From positions 2,356,001 through 2,420,000 of the forward strand of contig CADCSX010000007.1 in the NCBI GenBank assembly GCA_902805475.1: a DNA stretch of 64,000 nucleotides. The letters run 5' to 3'. The number at the start of each line of letters is the position of its first letter. The stretch's first letter is position 1. Source of the DNA: Entonaema liquescens (lineage: Eukaryota > Ascomycota > Sordariomycetes > Xylariales > Xylariaceae). Position numbers and translations under genes: made by a program. The notes under the pieces were generated by a model. The model had not been told where the DNA came from. It worked only from the letters and a program-made list of their open reading frames with translations, and did not search any database. Below are positions 38,456 to 50,515 of the stretch, one piece after another.

Positions 38456-39437
38456 TGTGTTGTGTGCATCCATTCAATACCACCTACACCAACATACGCG
38501 ACAATTCCTCAGAACGCGTCCAACCGGTTCTTTTCTTTTATTCTGACTGGTCCGCCGTATAGCAAACAAGCCCCTCTTCGACTCCGTCCCATTTTCTCGA
38601 CCCTCTACTTCTCTTATCCTCTCGTCCTGTCCTGTCCTTCACCTCATACCTTGGGAACTTACAACTAATATTATATTTTCTTCGTTTTGCCCCTTGCCAG
38701 ATCTTGGAACTAGGCGACCGGTAATACCGGCCCTCTATCTGGTCCCGTCATCTCCATTCCTTCCCGTTTATTCCTTCGCTTATAACCTACCTACACTACA
38801 TATCACGGCCTTAGGCCCGTCATTCGTTTGCCCTAAACTCGCTTGGGTCTTTTGCTTTGCTTTGCTTTTACTAGCCCGGCAAATATAGACCCTCTTTCTC
38901 TATCAAAGAGGTTCTGCACTTCCCCGGGACACATCGCCTCATGTATATCCCGGTTGGTCTGCTGCATCTACTATATACTAACGACGCGCGGGCACGGCTA
39001 TCGACTGACCTGACCGCTAATTCTTTTGTCTTGGAACCTTCTGCTGCTCTGCCCGCAGCGGCCCGGTCCCTTTACCGTTACCTTGGTATTCAACCTGGGG
39101 GATCATCATCTGGAGTACTCTGGTAGCCTCAACTTCGGACCTCATCGACGGGAGGTAAAATCTACCAGAGCCTTAGCTTTGCGACTCTGGCTTTATCTTA
39201 GCCAGCAGGAATAGAAACAAGCCCGGCTTGTGTTGACTTCGTTGCTGGTCTCTCAAACGTTAGTGGGCCTTGCTGCCCCTAACCGATACACCGACCTTTA
39301 GTGCGTCTACGCGCATATTTCGACTCATCTCAGGTGATTCAGAGTCGTTCGACCATTGAGATATTTCGATACAACAGGCTTGGGTTCCATGTGCTAGCCT
39401 ACGATTAATTCTACCTACCCACGACACTCGCTTGAAT

Positions 39438-40850
39438 ATGGCAAGAGCTCGCATTATCGGAGCTTCTCTAGGTGCCGTTGCTCTGTTGGCAACGGCATCC
39501 ATCCTGGCCCTTGAAGTCATCGTAGCTCAAGGGCTTTGGGGATCGACCTCCCCAGCTCAAATCGCGGCGGTTGTCGCATCGGCGTTCGAAATAATAATAC
39601 TCATATTACTAATTATTCTTTTTGCCAAATGTGTCGGAACGGGAATGGAGTTTGGTATAAGGAAGTCTAATGGGGTGTGGTTTGCGTTGGGACTCATTGC
39701 AAGTGTATTGGCATCTGCTGCGTCCGTTGTAACGCTGGTAATGATGGGAAGATCAGAGGGAATGCCTGAGAAGATATTACAAACGCCATTAACGAATTGG
39801 CGTATTGGGACCTCAGTCGCACTTGTCAGCGCTTTCGTGGGACAACTCGCCTTCATCGTCGTCTATTTCGTTACCCACCGATTACCCGACTCTGAGCAGG
39901 CACTGTCACTTCACACTAACGAAGACAGCTCTCGACAGTTGCCGAGACACGTGAAGTCTATCCCTTACAGCCGAACAGTACCTGCCACAAGCCAAACGAC
40001 AATCGGGAAACGTACACTGGCGGACTACCCAACCCCACCTGGCTCTAGTGCTGGCCGGTCGATGGCCGAGACTATGAGTTCCATTCGGTCTTCTGTTTCT
40101 CAGGCCGTACGTCCGATCGGTGCTAGTACCAGGTTGCTATCAACAAGTTCTAGAACCGGACGTCGCCCTCCTTCTATCGACTCGAATGGCTATCACGAGC
40201 GAGCGAGCGTGACCGTATCGGAGGATGGCTTCGACTCCTGGGACACTTCCTCGGTCGACACTCAGAACCGACAATTAATCGTGGAAACTAGCCCACCAAT
40301 TCGCCCAGGCCGATTTCTGGAAACCATTCCCGCAAGCCCGACAACCAGTCGAAGCCCAAGCCCAGGAAACGCCTTGGACTTTGAGCCTCCAAATCTGAAT
40401 CGCAATCGCAGGAGCCGGAGTTATAGTCCACTTCCTAAGCCACACCACGAGCGTAGCATGACACCTCAGTCGATTTCGGGCGAGCTACATATTCATCCCC
40501 TCTTTCGATCTGATTCGCCAGTACCTCCACCTGCAGCTACTCCCGGAACAGTGGTCATTGCTGCGCCTAATGCGGGACAGACTATTTCGGAAAAGTCTCT
40601 TACTCGAATGCGCAGCAGCAGTCTTATAGCGGGATCGGGGCCCCTGAGCCGGCAAGGTAGCTACGACAGTTTCCGGAAGACACCAAGCCCCAATACGGAT
40701 CGTCTTCGCGTAGAGGACCTTGCTGCAGAGAGGAAAATGACACCCCCGATTCCCGACTGGATCCTGAACGCTGGCTCAACGACAAGCTTGTCCGATTATC
40801 AGACGAAGAGACAGCGGGAGGCTACAGGAGAGACCTCAAGTCTCCGCTGA
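39438..40850 (+). CDS. Four-TM membrane protein with long Ser/Pro-rich tail
   Basis: Single exon of 470 codons. The start is the ATG at 39438; the frame is open further upstream only through non-ATG codons. Four hydrophobic segments are visible at about residues 6-30, 40-65, 79-104 and 124-146, with short loops (a charged loop of GIRKSNG between segments 2 and 3). The remaining ~320 residues are hydrophilic, rich in Ser, Pro, Arg and Thr, and carry many SP/TP and RxxS sites (for example SRSPSPGN, RSRSYSPLP), so a phosphorylated cytosolic tail is likely. This tetraspan-plus-tail architecture is common among uncharacterised Pezizomycotina plasma-membrane proteins. I recognise no named family. 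The long CT-rich leader fits a regulated 5' UTR. Confidence 0.82.
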   Translation: MARARIIGASLGAVALLATASILALEVIVAQGLWGSTSPAQIAAVVASAFEIIILILLIILFAKCVGTGMEFGIRKSNGVWFALGLIASVLASAASVVTLVMMGRSEGMPEKILQTPLTNWRIGTSVALVSAFVGQLAFIVVYFVTHRLPDSEQALSLHTNEDSSRQLPRHVKSIPYSRTVPATSQTTIGKRTLADYPTPPGSSAGRSMAETMSSIRSSVSQAVRPIGASTRLLSTSSRTGRRPPSIDSNGYHERASVTVSEDGFDSWDTSSVDTQNRQLIVETSPPIRPGRFLETIPASPTTSRSPSPGNALDFEPPNLNRNRRSRSYSPLPKPHHERSMTPQSISGELHIHPLFRSDSPVPPPAATPGTVVIAAPNAGQTISEKSLTRMRSSSLIAGSGPLSRQGSYDSFRKTPSPNTDRLRVEDLAAERKMTPPIPDWILNAGSTTSLSDYQTKRQREATGETSSLR

Positions 40851-42045
40851 GGGCAGTCATGACTACTACTGATGATGATGAATATGACTGGGGACTCTTT
40901 ATTGTAGAGGCCTTGGAATGTGGAATTGGGTTTGGGGGACTTGGAAGATACCACTGTCTTTTTTTTATCAGCGCGGCGTTGAACTACCTTCTCAGCCTTA
41001 GAAAAGGGCTCTGTCAGTCTCTCCTTACGGATGCGAGATAGAAGATAGATGTTGAAGTGAGAAATAAGTAAAAATAATAAATAAAGCTACCTAGTCTAAA
41101 CTTATTTGATACGAGTAAGGTGACTCTGAATTAGCTTGAGATGACCAGAGTGGCATGCTGTATATTGAGGTTATCTAGAATCAGGGAGGGAGGACTTGGA
41201 CAATATGTGGTTGGTAATAGATAGTAGACGATAGACAATAGACAATAGACAATAGAGATCAGTATTAATATTATCTTATTTAGTAGTAAGTCCGTATGTG
41301 TAAGTTAGTTAGGTCGTGTCTCGTATTATTAGTTTTAAGTTGCATTTTCTTCTAATTATGATTGAAGATGCTATCTACATAGGTATAATGTGTATATTAC
41401 GAGGGGAATGTACAGTACTACCAGGAATAGTATTTAAGGTAGATCCACCAATTGGACCCCGCATGTCTAGCGGGTAACACGTCCATTAGGCACGTAACTG
41501 AAAAAGTTTGAAAATGTTCAAACTCAGGCACCTTTTGAACCTCAAAAGTGGAGTAATGTCCTACTACGGTAGGTGCAGGTAGGGTACATGTATGTATGTA
41601 TGTAAGCAGGCATTACCTAAAATTCCAAGCCCATACTTAGGTACATAGGTAGGTACATATTACATGTAGGTAGGTACGGGCTCCTAAAGGTTAGGTACGT
41701 ACATGTATGTGGTAAGCAGACAAGCAGGCTAGTAACCCAGCAGCGCTAGCCGCCGCCACTGCCCGCCGCGACACATCATAAACTGCTACCTGAAATTCAA
41801 GACTCAAATCAGACTTTCTACTCCCGTTACTTTCCACCCAAAAACCCAGTTTCTCTTTTTCTCTGGTTAAACAACAAAAGCTTTCCGAAGCTCCACTGGT
41901 TTTTAATCACATTTACGCACAATACCAGAGGATTGCTGGAGATAATTTTTCTTCAGCCAACTCAGCCTTTTCTACCCCTCTTTAATTCCCACCATCGTTA
42001 TCGTAAACCCTAGTCGCAGCTATTTTGAAGCTGCCCGCCGCCACC
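40851..42045. other. Intergenic spacer between co-oriented genes
   Basis: No gene is supported. It contains a short repeat of AGACAATAG units near 41223-41255 and dense TAGGTA/GTAGGTAC words at 41565-41705. The last ~250 bp are CT-rich, as expected for the RAD23 leader. Confidence 0.5.
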
Positions 42046-43699
42046 ATGAAGGTCACCTTCAAGGTAAGCATCGCCTATTGGCGGCAGAGAGGGTTCACAC
42101 CCGACTCGAGCTGCTCTTCATCCTTGCACTTCGTCATAATTGAATATGCTAACACTTTTTACCCCATCTATAGGAGCTCTCGAACCAAAAGTTCACGCTC
42201 GATATAGAGCCTACCGATCTTGTATGTCGTCATGTTATCGCCGACAGTTACACCCCCCAAAACTTAAACTCCGTAATCTACCACAACATATCGTGTTCTA
42301 ACTATGATAAAGATTTCTACCTTGAAGCAAAGAGTCGCCGAAGAGAAGGGATGGGATGCTAAGGCTCTGAAGCTCATCTACTCCGGTATGTTCTCTCATT
42401 CCTGTTGTATCTGGATTACAGTCGGATATATGGCCTAGTTACCTGAATGCTAACCTGGGCGCAGGCAAGATTCTCAAGGATGAAGACACAGTCGCCGCCC
42501 ACAAGATCGAGGAGAAGGGCTACGTCGTCTGTATGGTGAGCAAGGTATGTTGTCGCATCCGAGTTGGCTGAAGCATATGAAATCTTCTATTAACACCTGG
42601 TAGCCTAAGCCCACCCCCGCTGCTTCTACCGCGGCCTCTTCATCAAGCGCTCCTCCCGAGACGCCCGCCCGACCCGTCGCGGCAACTCCTGCCGCCCCGG
42701 CTGCCCCGACTCACTCATCTACCGCTGCCGCTGCGGTGCCGGCAACACCATCGCCTGCGCCTCCCGCTGGTGGTAATGATGACAACTCCATGGCTATGGG
42801 CGAAGCACGAGCTGGCGTGATCGCTAATATGGAAGCCATGGGATTCGAGCGCTCTCAAATCGAGGCTGCTCTGCGTGCTGCTTTCTACAACCCAGACCGT
42901 GCCGTCGAATACCTCTTGAATGTAAGTGCGTGAACGGGGTACTGATTTCTTGTCTGACACTGTATAGGGTATTCCAGAAACCGCCCGTCAACCGGAGCCC
43001 CAGCGTGAGGCGGCTCCCGCTCAGGCTGCACCCGGCGCTGCTACTGCTGCCGTCGCGAGCCAACCGGCCGAGGGTGAGGGCGAGGGAGGTAATGTCAACC
43101 TCTTCGATCTAGCTGCGCAACATGGCCGAGGAGGTAGCCGCGGAGGATCAGGTGGCTCTTCCCAAGCAGCAGCTGCAGCCGCTGCCGCCGCTGCTGCAGG
43201 TGGTCAGACTCTAGGCAACCTGGACTGGCTACGTAACAACGCCCAGTTCCAGCAGCTCAGACAGGTGGTTCAACAGCAACCCCAGATGTTGGAGCCCATC
43301 CTGCAGCAACTTGGCGCCGGAAACCCTCAGCTTGCGCAACTGATCTCTTCAAACCCTGAACAGTTTCTGAACCTATTGGGTGAGGCCGGCGATGATGACG
43401 CACCTCTGCCCCCTGGCGCCCAGACAATTTCTGTCACCGAAGAAGAGCGCGATGCCATTGAGAGAGTATGTATTTACCTTACGAGTATGTGTGCCATATA
43501 GGAAGCTAATCGAATATAGCTATGCCGATTAGGCTTTGACCGAGATGCTGCGATCCAGGCTTATTTTGCTTGTGATAAGAACGAAGAGTTGGCCGCGAAT
43601 TTCCTGTTCGACCAACCAGAAGACGATGAGCCCCTCAGAACTGATTGGCATGATGTCCTAATATGTCATCCTCGTCTCGCGCTCTTACGATCTCAATAA
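42046..43699 (+). CDS. RAD23: UV excision repair protein RAD23 (ubiquitin-receptor shuttle)
   Basis: RAD23 delivers ubiquitinated proteins to the proteasome and stabilises XPC/Rad4 in nucleotide excision repair. Seven exons: 42046-42063, 42174-42221, 42313-42385, 42465-42544, 42604-42921, 42968-43465 and 43520-43699, 404 residues, all introns GT-AG and frame-consistent. The start ATG lies in a GCCACC context and begins MKVTFKELSNQKF. Domains: UBL (~1-73, ending GYVVCMVSK), an Ala/Pro linker, UBA1 (~143-180, NMEAMGFERSQIEAALRAAF), a Gly/Ala-rich linker, XPC-binding domain (~264-318, NLDWLRNNAQFQQLRQVV), and UBA2 (~333-383, LCRLGFDRDAAIQAYFACD). The chain continues about 20 residues past the usual acidic end (tail to LRSQ), which is unusual. 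Convergent with BDP1. Confidence 0.95.
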
Positions 43700-44542
43700 G
43701 CCAGCCTCCTTACGATATCCGAAGTGGCGTCTCACCCCCACGCCGTCACATATCCCTTCTGTGTTAATGGCTATTATTCACTCTCCATAATGCGTTATTC
43801 TACCAGGAGAAGGAACTTTAAAAGACCCCGTTGAGGTACACTGCATGGGTCTTACGACTTTCCCCCACCCTTTCTCTGCCCAAGAAAAAAAACCTGAAAT
43901 ACGTAGTTTCGGGCTGAGGCATCCATCTTGGTTCAGTGACCTGCAGGTCCTCCGTTTCGCGAGGAAGATGATGAGGAAAAACGATGGCTAGATGAACCAA
44001 GTCCGTAGCTTAGTTCTGAATTCTACATGCTGATTTCCCAGACTTTGACTTCTGTGCACCATAGCAGTTAAATAATTCTCTTTTAATCAAGTGATACTAT
44101 TGTGTACTTGTGACTACTTGGGATGCCGTAGAATGAATTCTTGATTGTGCAATCGTTTGCAACAAACGCTTCTTCTCGGCTAACCATAGCCGCCCTGGAA
44201 CTTGCTATTTCATCGTAAACACAGCTAACCTTAGGATAGGCTTGCAGTAAACGTAAAAATAAAGATCAAGTTGAAAGAAACAAGCCGAGCCGAGCCAAAG
44301 TAACATAACATGCCTTCATCAATGCTATTGCAGATCGCCTCCCTCCTTTTTTTTAATGTCCATTACGCCGGTGTACCGCGAATTCCCTTTGATCTTTGAC
44401 CTTTGACCCTTCGCGGGATAATCTCGTCTGTCCGGCTCGTATAAGCAAGGCAACCAAGCAAGCTAAGGAAATGGGGTATCAAAAACAAGCTTGCGGGTGT
44501 TGCTGCTCGGGCCATCGGTCCATCCATTCACGCCTCCCCCTT
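43700..44542. other. Convergent intergenic region
   Basis: 3' flanks of RAD23 (+) and BDP1 (-). No coding region or structured RNA is recognised. Confidence 0.5.
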
Positions 44543-46543
44543 TTAACCCTCAACCACCACCTCTTCCGTGACCGCAAACGGATCATTTCTTTCTGTATCC
44601 CCTTGATTTCCCTGACCAGCCCCTTGTTCCTGCTGCTTCTCAGCATTCTGCTGCTGTCCCTGCTGTCCACCCCCCTCATCGTCATCATCAATCAACCCGG
44701 CCGCACGTCTCTCCTCCCTTAGTCGACGAATATCCTCCTCGTGTTCGCGAACGAGCTCCGCATGCTCGGCGAGGATAGCGTCGCTCTCGCGCCACTCGGG
44801 CTGGTGGGCCTTGTATTCCTCTAGGTCGATGCCGACGCGTTTCTCGCCGCGGACCATGACGGCGGCGTTGATGCGGCGCGGACGCTGGGCCTCCTCCCGG
44901 TTGAACTTGAGCTTGATCGCGCGCCGCGTCTTGCCGGGAAACATGCTCGCGATGGTCTCGAAGTCCGTGCCGAACATGCTGAGGAGGCGGTAGAAGCGTT
45001 CCTAAGTAGGGAGAAATTAGAATTTGGGGGTTTTCTTGGGAAATTGTGAGAAAGATAAGAGGGGGGAAGGGCTAAGGGGAATATAACGACTTACGGTATC
45101 CTCGTCTGTCCAGTGGTTTGCGCCCGTTCTGCGGCTTTCACGCCTAAACGATGCCGAGGTGGTTAAGTGGGAGAACTCATCTTCTTCAACTGTTTCGAGG
45201 GACGACATGTCTCGGTGCGCTGCGTGTCGATCTACCACGAGCGACTCTTGGTTGATGATAATCTGACCATCTACAACTTCGTAACCAACGGATTGCGCGC
45301 CTGCATCGACCGAAGCCCCTAAATTCCTAGCCCGCGCAATGGCAGACTCTCTTCCATTTTCCTCGCCTTCCGCTGGGGTGCTAGCACGCGAAGGCTCTTC
45401 TCCGTCGGGAAGCAGCCCCATAGCCTGTCTCTGCTTCGCTAATCTCTTTTGGCGGAACCTTTCGCGTGCTTCTCGCGCGCGCTCCTCTATAGCGTCTGCA
45501 TGCTTGAACTTTTTCCCAATTCCCAGGTCCTTGGTCAGGTCGGCCATTTTCATTGTACTGTGGTCAACTGTTTGATTTTCAGGGTCCTCGGGGGTGGGTG
45601 AACGTCTGCGACGTTTATATATCCTTTTGGCTGGGGGAGCCCCATCCGTTCTGTCGGCTCCTTCCCCTGACACTGCTCCATTGCCTTCGACGGTAGGATT
45701 CTTACGAGGGCGCCTTTTCTTCGGCCCAGAGCCCTCTACAGCAGTAGCATCGTCACCTGTAGCAGACTTGCGCTTCCGGTAAACCCTTTTCTGCTTCGGG
45801 GCAGCAACAGCAACGGGTTCGTCAGTCGGGGAGACGGCAATTGTGTCGGAAACGGGGGCGGGGGATGGAGGCGCAGTGGGTGGTGCAAGTCGGCTCTGTA
45901 CGGAAGCGGACGGGCGTGGTATCGGTATACGTGCTGTAGCAGCGGGCCTTGAGTCAACAGAATTTGATGTATTAAGCGTAGGCTTATCTGGGCTCGACGT
46001 TGCTGGACTCGTTGATGTGGAAGTCTCTGGTGCTGGTGTCGGTTGTACCGGTCGGTCTATGGGAGGCGAGATGGAAATCGAAGACGACTGTCGTGGAGGT
46101 TCATCTGCGACTGGGGCTGGTGTTGGTGCTGCTGTTCTGGTAGTAACTTCCTCAGTAGATGCTGACGTCGGTGCTGATGGTATTTCGACAACTGTGGAAG
46201 AAGCTGTTGGAGGTGGAGTTGGCCCAGACGCATTAGATACTATAGGATCTTGTCGAGCTAAAGTAGATAGCTGTTCTGGTTCAATTTGGGGCGTCTCCCT
46301 GGGGGCTTCTCTCGAGCTCTCTTGTGTTCCGGTTTGACTAGGTGACTCAACTGAGGGAGTGGGAGGAACGGTAGGCGCGGGAGTTGATGCTTGCGAAGGA
46401 ACCTCGGTGGCGGGAGCTTTTGTAATACTAGCAGACGCAGACGTAGTAGGTGCCTGCGATGATGAGGCAGCACCACCTGGTCGACGGGGAGCAACCTTCG
46501 GCTTGAAGGACAAGCCTCCGGTCTTCTTCAGCATAGAACTCAT
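44543..46543 (-). CDS. BDP1: TFIIIB subunit B'' (BDP1), SANT-domain RNA polymerase III factor
   Basis: BDP1 is the SANT-domain component of TFIIIB that joins TBP and Brf1 at Pol III promoters. Two exons: 46543-45095 and 45001-44543, with a 93-nt intron (GTAAGT...TTAG), 635 residues. The N-terminus SSMLKKTGGLSFKPKVAPRR is typical of fungal BDP1. Residues ~25-250 are Pro/Ser/Thr-rich and disordered, followed by basic patches (QKRVYRKRKS, KRIYKRRRR). A conserved block, TMKMADLTKDLGIGKKFKHA, precedes the SANT domain (~475-525, NHWTDEDTERFYRLLSMFG and DFETIASMFPGKTRRAIKLK). The intron falls inside the SANT domain. The tail after ~530 has the BDP1-typical RRINAAVM segment, then a charged helix and a Gln-rich end. 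Confidence 0.93.
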
Positions 46544-47414
46544 GGCTGCTGATGCCTACGGTTGCTATGCCTGATATATTATCTTGCGCATTGCCTTGTC
46601 AATTATTTTCGAACCCCTTCTCTTGATGCCAAAATTGGTAATCTGATTGGTTCCTCAAATTTCGAAATGTATGCCTGGTCGAAGTTGTTCGTTCATCTGT
46701 AGAAGGAATCGAGTTGTATTTAGTAAAAGTGATTGAGTGATTGAGAAAGAGAAATACTTGGGTGGGGTTAGTGGGATAATAACTATAAGCCGGGATTGGA
46801 TAACGGACTGTACCTTTTTTTTTAGTGGATACTTTTAAACTGGAAGTTTAGTGTAGAGACGCGCATGCACACGGGCCACCGCTACCGCTACCGCTACCGC
46901 TGTTCGCTGTCTAATAGGCGTTCTGAATCTGAAGTAGGTGCCTACCTCCTAGGCTTGTTTGACTTGTTATGTTATCAAGCCTGGGCAAGTGTTGACTGTA
47001 TTGACCAGGAAGGCACGCTCTTGCCTGTCCCAATTCAGATTAGTGGGTTTCTGTGGCTTCGACTTCGACTTTTTCCAAAGTTCGTTCTACAACTCCTGGA
47101 GCCCAGGCTCGTTTCTTCTCCCATCACTTTCCCGCCCAATTCCTTGACGACAGTTTGCATCTATCGGCGCGAAAGGCACGCTTTCCTCTAGCTACCTCTG
47201 GGTCAGCACACAAATTTTCACTAGGGGAGGCACTTGTACTATTTAATTTTCCAGCCTTTCTCACGCCTACTTCGCCCTTCTATTTTCATTGCAACTCCTC
47301 CTTTTCGCCGATCCGTTCGTTCGCCTATTTCCCACCTCTCGTTTGTTCAGGCCTACCGCTCTACGCCTTCTGCAACTAGATTTTTCTATCCCCCCATTCA
47401 ATTTATTCATTCTC
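46544..47414. other. Divergent promoter region of BDP1 and BRE1
   Basis: About 0.9 kb, with a short CTACCG repeat near 46879-46901 and a CT-rich stretch before BRE1. Overlapping ORFs here have no family support. Confidence 0.5.
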
Positions 47415-50097
47415 ATGCCTCTGTCCACTTCGCCTACAACCGCGCCTCTATCGACTCGCATCAAGATGGAGGACCGTAAGCGTCCTGCTATGAGCAGCGC
47501 TGATGACATCGCCCCTCCCAGCAAGCGACAGGCTGTGAACGGCAGTAGTAAATCTAAGGACGACGCTGACGCGAAGGATGAAGCCTGGATCGAGGTAAGT
47601 CTCGCGGCTGCGACTTATTTCCCTTGAAACAATACCGCCTACCGAAACACGGCTTCCAACGTCTTATCGTCGCTGTTATCAGGGCGGCTTCACCCTAGCA
47701 CGAGACCTTCGTAGCCTTTGTTTCAAGTCGTCATCGGAATATTCTACTCACCATTTCAGTACTGATGCGCGGCTCTGCTGTCATCGGCATTCAATCTTTC
47801 CACCATCCCATGCTCTAAATATCCTTCCGTACTTTATTATACAACCTGACCCGAGTTGCCTCGTTATCACGTATACTCGCGCCACCCAACATGATACATA
47901 TAAGAGGAATGGAGTCGCTGACAGATAGGGATTGGTTAGGATTATCAAAAAGATGCTATCTACCGACAGATGCTCGAGTACAAACGCGAGAAGAATACCC
48001 TTGAAACTCAACTGGGCGAGGTTAAGAAGCGATCGGCCCATCATGACGACCACATCCGAATTGTTGACAACTGGTGGATACAGGTATGTTTAGTCTACAA
48101 AAGGCGAGTTCAATAAGAAGATACTAAACCCAATGACAGTTACTCCAGGAGATAGAGTTACTGGTTGAGGGAACCGTGCCTTTCCAAGAAGGTTCCGATA
48201 GTGAGAAAGCCCTCTGCCCGGCGTTTTGGATTAACCATACTAAGACTATACCTAGGTCAACCGTTTTCCACCCATACCCAATTCAAAGATCTAGAAGAAT
48301 TCGAGTCGCACTTAAGCGATAAGACTTCTACCATTAAGAAGATGGTCGAGGCGATACTTGGTCGTCTTAACGGGACTCGTGGCAAGGTGGCTCCTGACAT
48401 TACTGACCTAGAGAAAAAGGTCAATGCGCTCCTATCCCAGCAGAAAGAATACCTCGTAAAACTTGATCGCCTCTCCAGTGACAAAGAGAGTCTTTCCGAG
48501 CAACTGAACATCGCGACACTCCGATATATGAAGGCAGAGAGAAGACTCGACCGGGCTAAAAGTGCTCAAGTACAGAAACTCGAGCAACAGGCATTAAACC
48601 ATGTATCTACTAGACCTGTGGGTGTGGTTCAGGAGAATGGTGTGTCTTCGGATGAGACCAATACGAACAGTGAAGCATTGCAATTAGCCCTCCGCGAAGC
48701 CAATGCTGTTGCAGAGCAACAAAAGGGACAGCTAGAATCCGCGTTAGCTCAAAATAAGAGCTTGCAAGAAGAGCTTACTTCTGTACAGACCCGACTGACG
48801 AACCTAACCGACGAGGACTATTCTCGCACCGAAGTATTCAAGGTGTTCAAGAGCCAAATGGAAGAGCTTCTCCGCAAGGTTAACAGTTTGGAAGCAGATA
48901 ATAAGAGCCTCAGGGCAGCGGCTGAAAAACTGGAGGCTGAGCGCGAGTCTAGCCGTCGAAAAGTTGAGAGCGAAGCGCAGGCACTGATTGCAGAACTCGA
49001 AGACCAGCTTCAACAAGCAGATACAACCCTCGCACGAGTGAGATCCGCGCGAGATGAACTTCATGCCGACGTTACGATGCTTAGAGCGAGCAAGGAGCAA
49101 GAAAAATCAGCCATAGAGCACATGAAGGAACTAGTTAATGCCAAAGAGGACCGAATTACCGCCCTGGAGTCGGAAGTGCAACGACTACAACCCAGCGAGG
49201 ATGTAGACATGACACAACGCCCGGAAATAGACGCACTCAGCTCCGAGGAACTACGAGAGAAGTACAAGAAGCTATTGAAGGATTACAATTCGATCGAGAG
49301 CGAGTTACCGGGCATGACGCATGCAGTCAAGAAGTTTCAGGCTCTTGCGCATAAAAAGGTTATGGATCAAGCAGCTATGGAAGAGAGGGTGGCGTTAGCT
49401 ATTGCTGAGAAGAGCAAGGCGGATCAAAAGTACTTCACGGCGCGAAAGGATGGTGACCTGAAGGCTGAAGCGATTCAGAAGCTACGTACCCAGAACAGCA
49501 AGAGCACGGAAATCATCTCACAGTTGAAGGAGGTAGAGGCCCATAATCGAACGCTGGTGACGAACCTAGATAAGCAACTTGCCGATTTGAAGCAGACGAA
49601 CGCTTCGGTCATGGCCGAAAACAGGAAGCTCGAGACGTCAAGCACCGAGATGTTGCGACGATTCGACGTACTGAAGCAACAAGTTACCGAACTGACCAAT
49701 TTGGCAAAGTCGAAAGACTCGACTACTGCGGCCGCTAAAGAGCGCGCTGCTACGTTGGAATCCGACGTAGAGAAGCTCAAGGTGCGCCTCGAATCCGTAT
49801 CGAAGGATCGCGACAAGTGGAAGGTCAAGTGCTTGAGTAACTCTTCGGAGGAAGAGGAAATGCTGAGAGTGAGTACAATTCCCTACAGTCGATAAGTATC
49901 ACAAGTTTCTAACGAATTTCTAGAGCATGGCAACGTGTTCAATCTGCAAAAAGGATTTCAAGAACACAGTTTTACGAACTTGCGGGCACATTTTTTGCAG
50001 AGGATGCATTGACGATAGAATCTCTAACCGAATGCGAAAGTGCCCCGCATGTAGCAAGGCCTTCGACAAGTCGGACGCCATGACCGTCCACCTATAA
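47415..50097 (+). CDS. BRE1: E3 ubiquitin ligase BRE1 (histone H2B monoubiquitination)
   Basis: BRE1 with Rad6 monoubiquitinates histone H2B, which promotes H3K4 and H3K79 methylation. Five exons: 47415-47594, 47940-48083, 48140-48200, 48256-49868 and 49924-50097; 723 residues. The fourth exon is joined through a 55-nt intron with GTGAGA donor, TACTAAG branch and CCTAG acceptor, which resolves an apparent frameshift and restores VPFQEGSDSQPFSTHTQF. Intron 1 is long (345 nt). The start at 47415 precedes MEDRKRPA (alternative ATG 47466). Most of the chain is coiled coil (~residues 60-650). The C-terminus is a RING finger (~670-710): CSICKKDF, CGHIFCRGCI, KCPACSKAF, with the eight Cys/His ligands present, ending in AMTVHL. 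Convergent with the SARAF-like gene. Confidence 0.95.
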
Positions 50098-50515
50098 TAG
50101 ACGCAGAGGAAATTTCTGGAACCATGAACGGGGGACGTATTGTAAAGTATCGTTAAGAGGAAACGGCGTTGCTACATGTAAGAGTTGATGTACATACTAG
50201 TGTTTATTCGCAGACGTGCGTTCTGCCTTGAGAGCTGAAGAGAGCAGTCTCAATTTTAGTTCTACGAGGTTTTTTAGGTGTTTCGAGGACTCGAGCCCGA
50301 CCTGTTTTGCCTGTGAAGTATGAGGCTTCAAGTTTGCGTCTGCACAAGGGGTTGGTGGCTCATCGAGTGTATAGCTACACCACTCGCGTTTCGCGACGAG
50401 CTACAACACAGGATAGCAACCGCAAACAAATAGAGACCTAATAAGTTACTTGACGACTTGCAAAAGCTTCTGTTCTACGTAAGATCCGGTGACTGATGCT
50501 GTTATTCCGTATCCA
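50098..50515. other. Convergent 3' intergenic region
   Basis: Short spacer between BRE1 (+) and the SARAF-like gene (-). No feature is recognised. Confidence 0.5.

Larger units (their letters stand above)
31160..39437. other. Long gene-poor spacer (8.3 kb)
   Basis: Between divergent GABA transaminase and the four-TM gene. No frame has recognisable motifs. Contents: poly-A/T runs (near 34638-34664 and 35260-35278), TGTC and CCAATA/CCCAGTA microsatellites, a GC-richer island around 35700-35940 holding an ATG-less open minus frame, and a pyrimidine-rich stretch from about 38560 to 39430 that looks like a long 5' leader for the downstream gene. Confidence 0.5.

Noticed and set aside
48140..48330. 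Apparent frameshift in BRE1
   Set aside because: A 55-nt intron (48201-48255) with GTGAGA donor, TACTAAG branch and CCTAG acceptor joins the two frames exactly.
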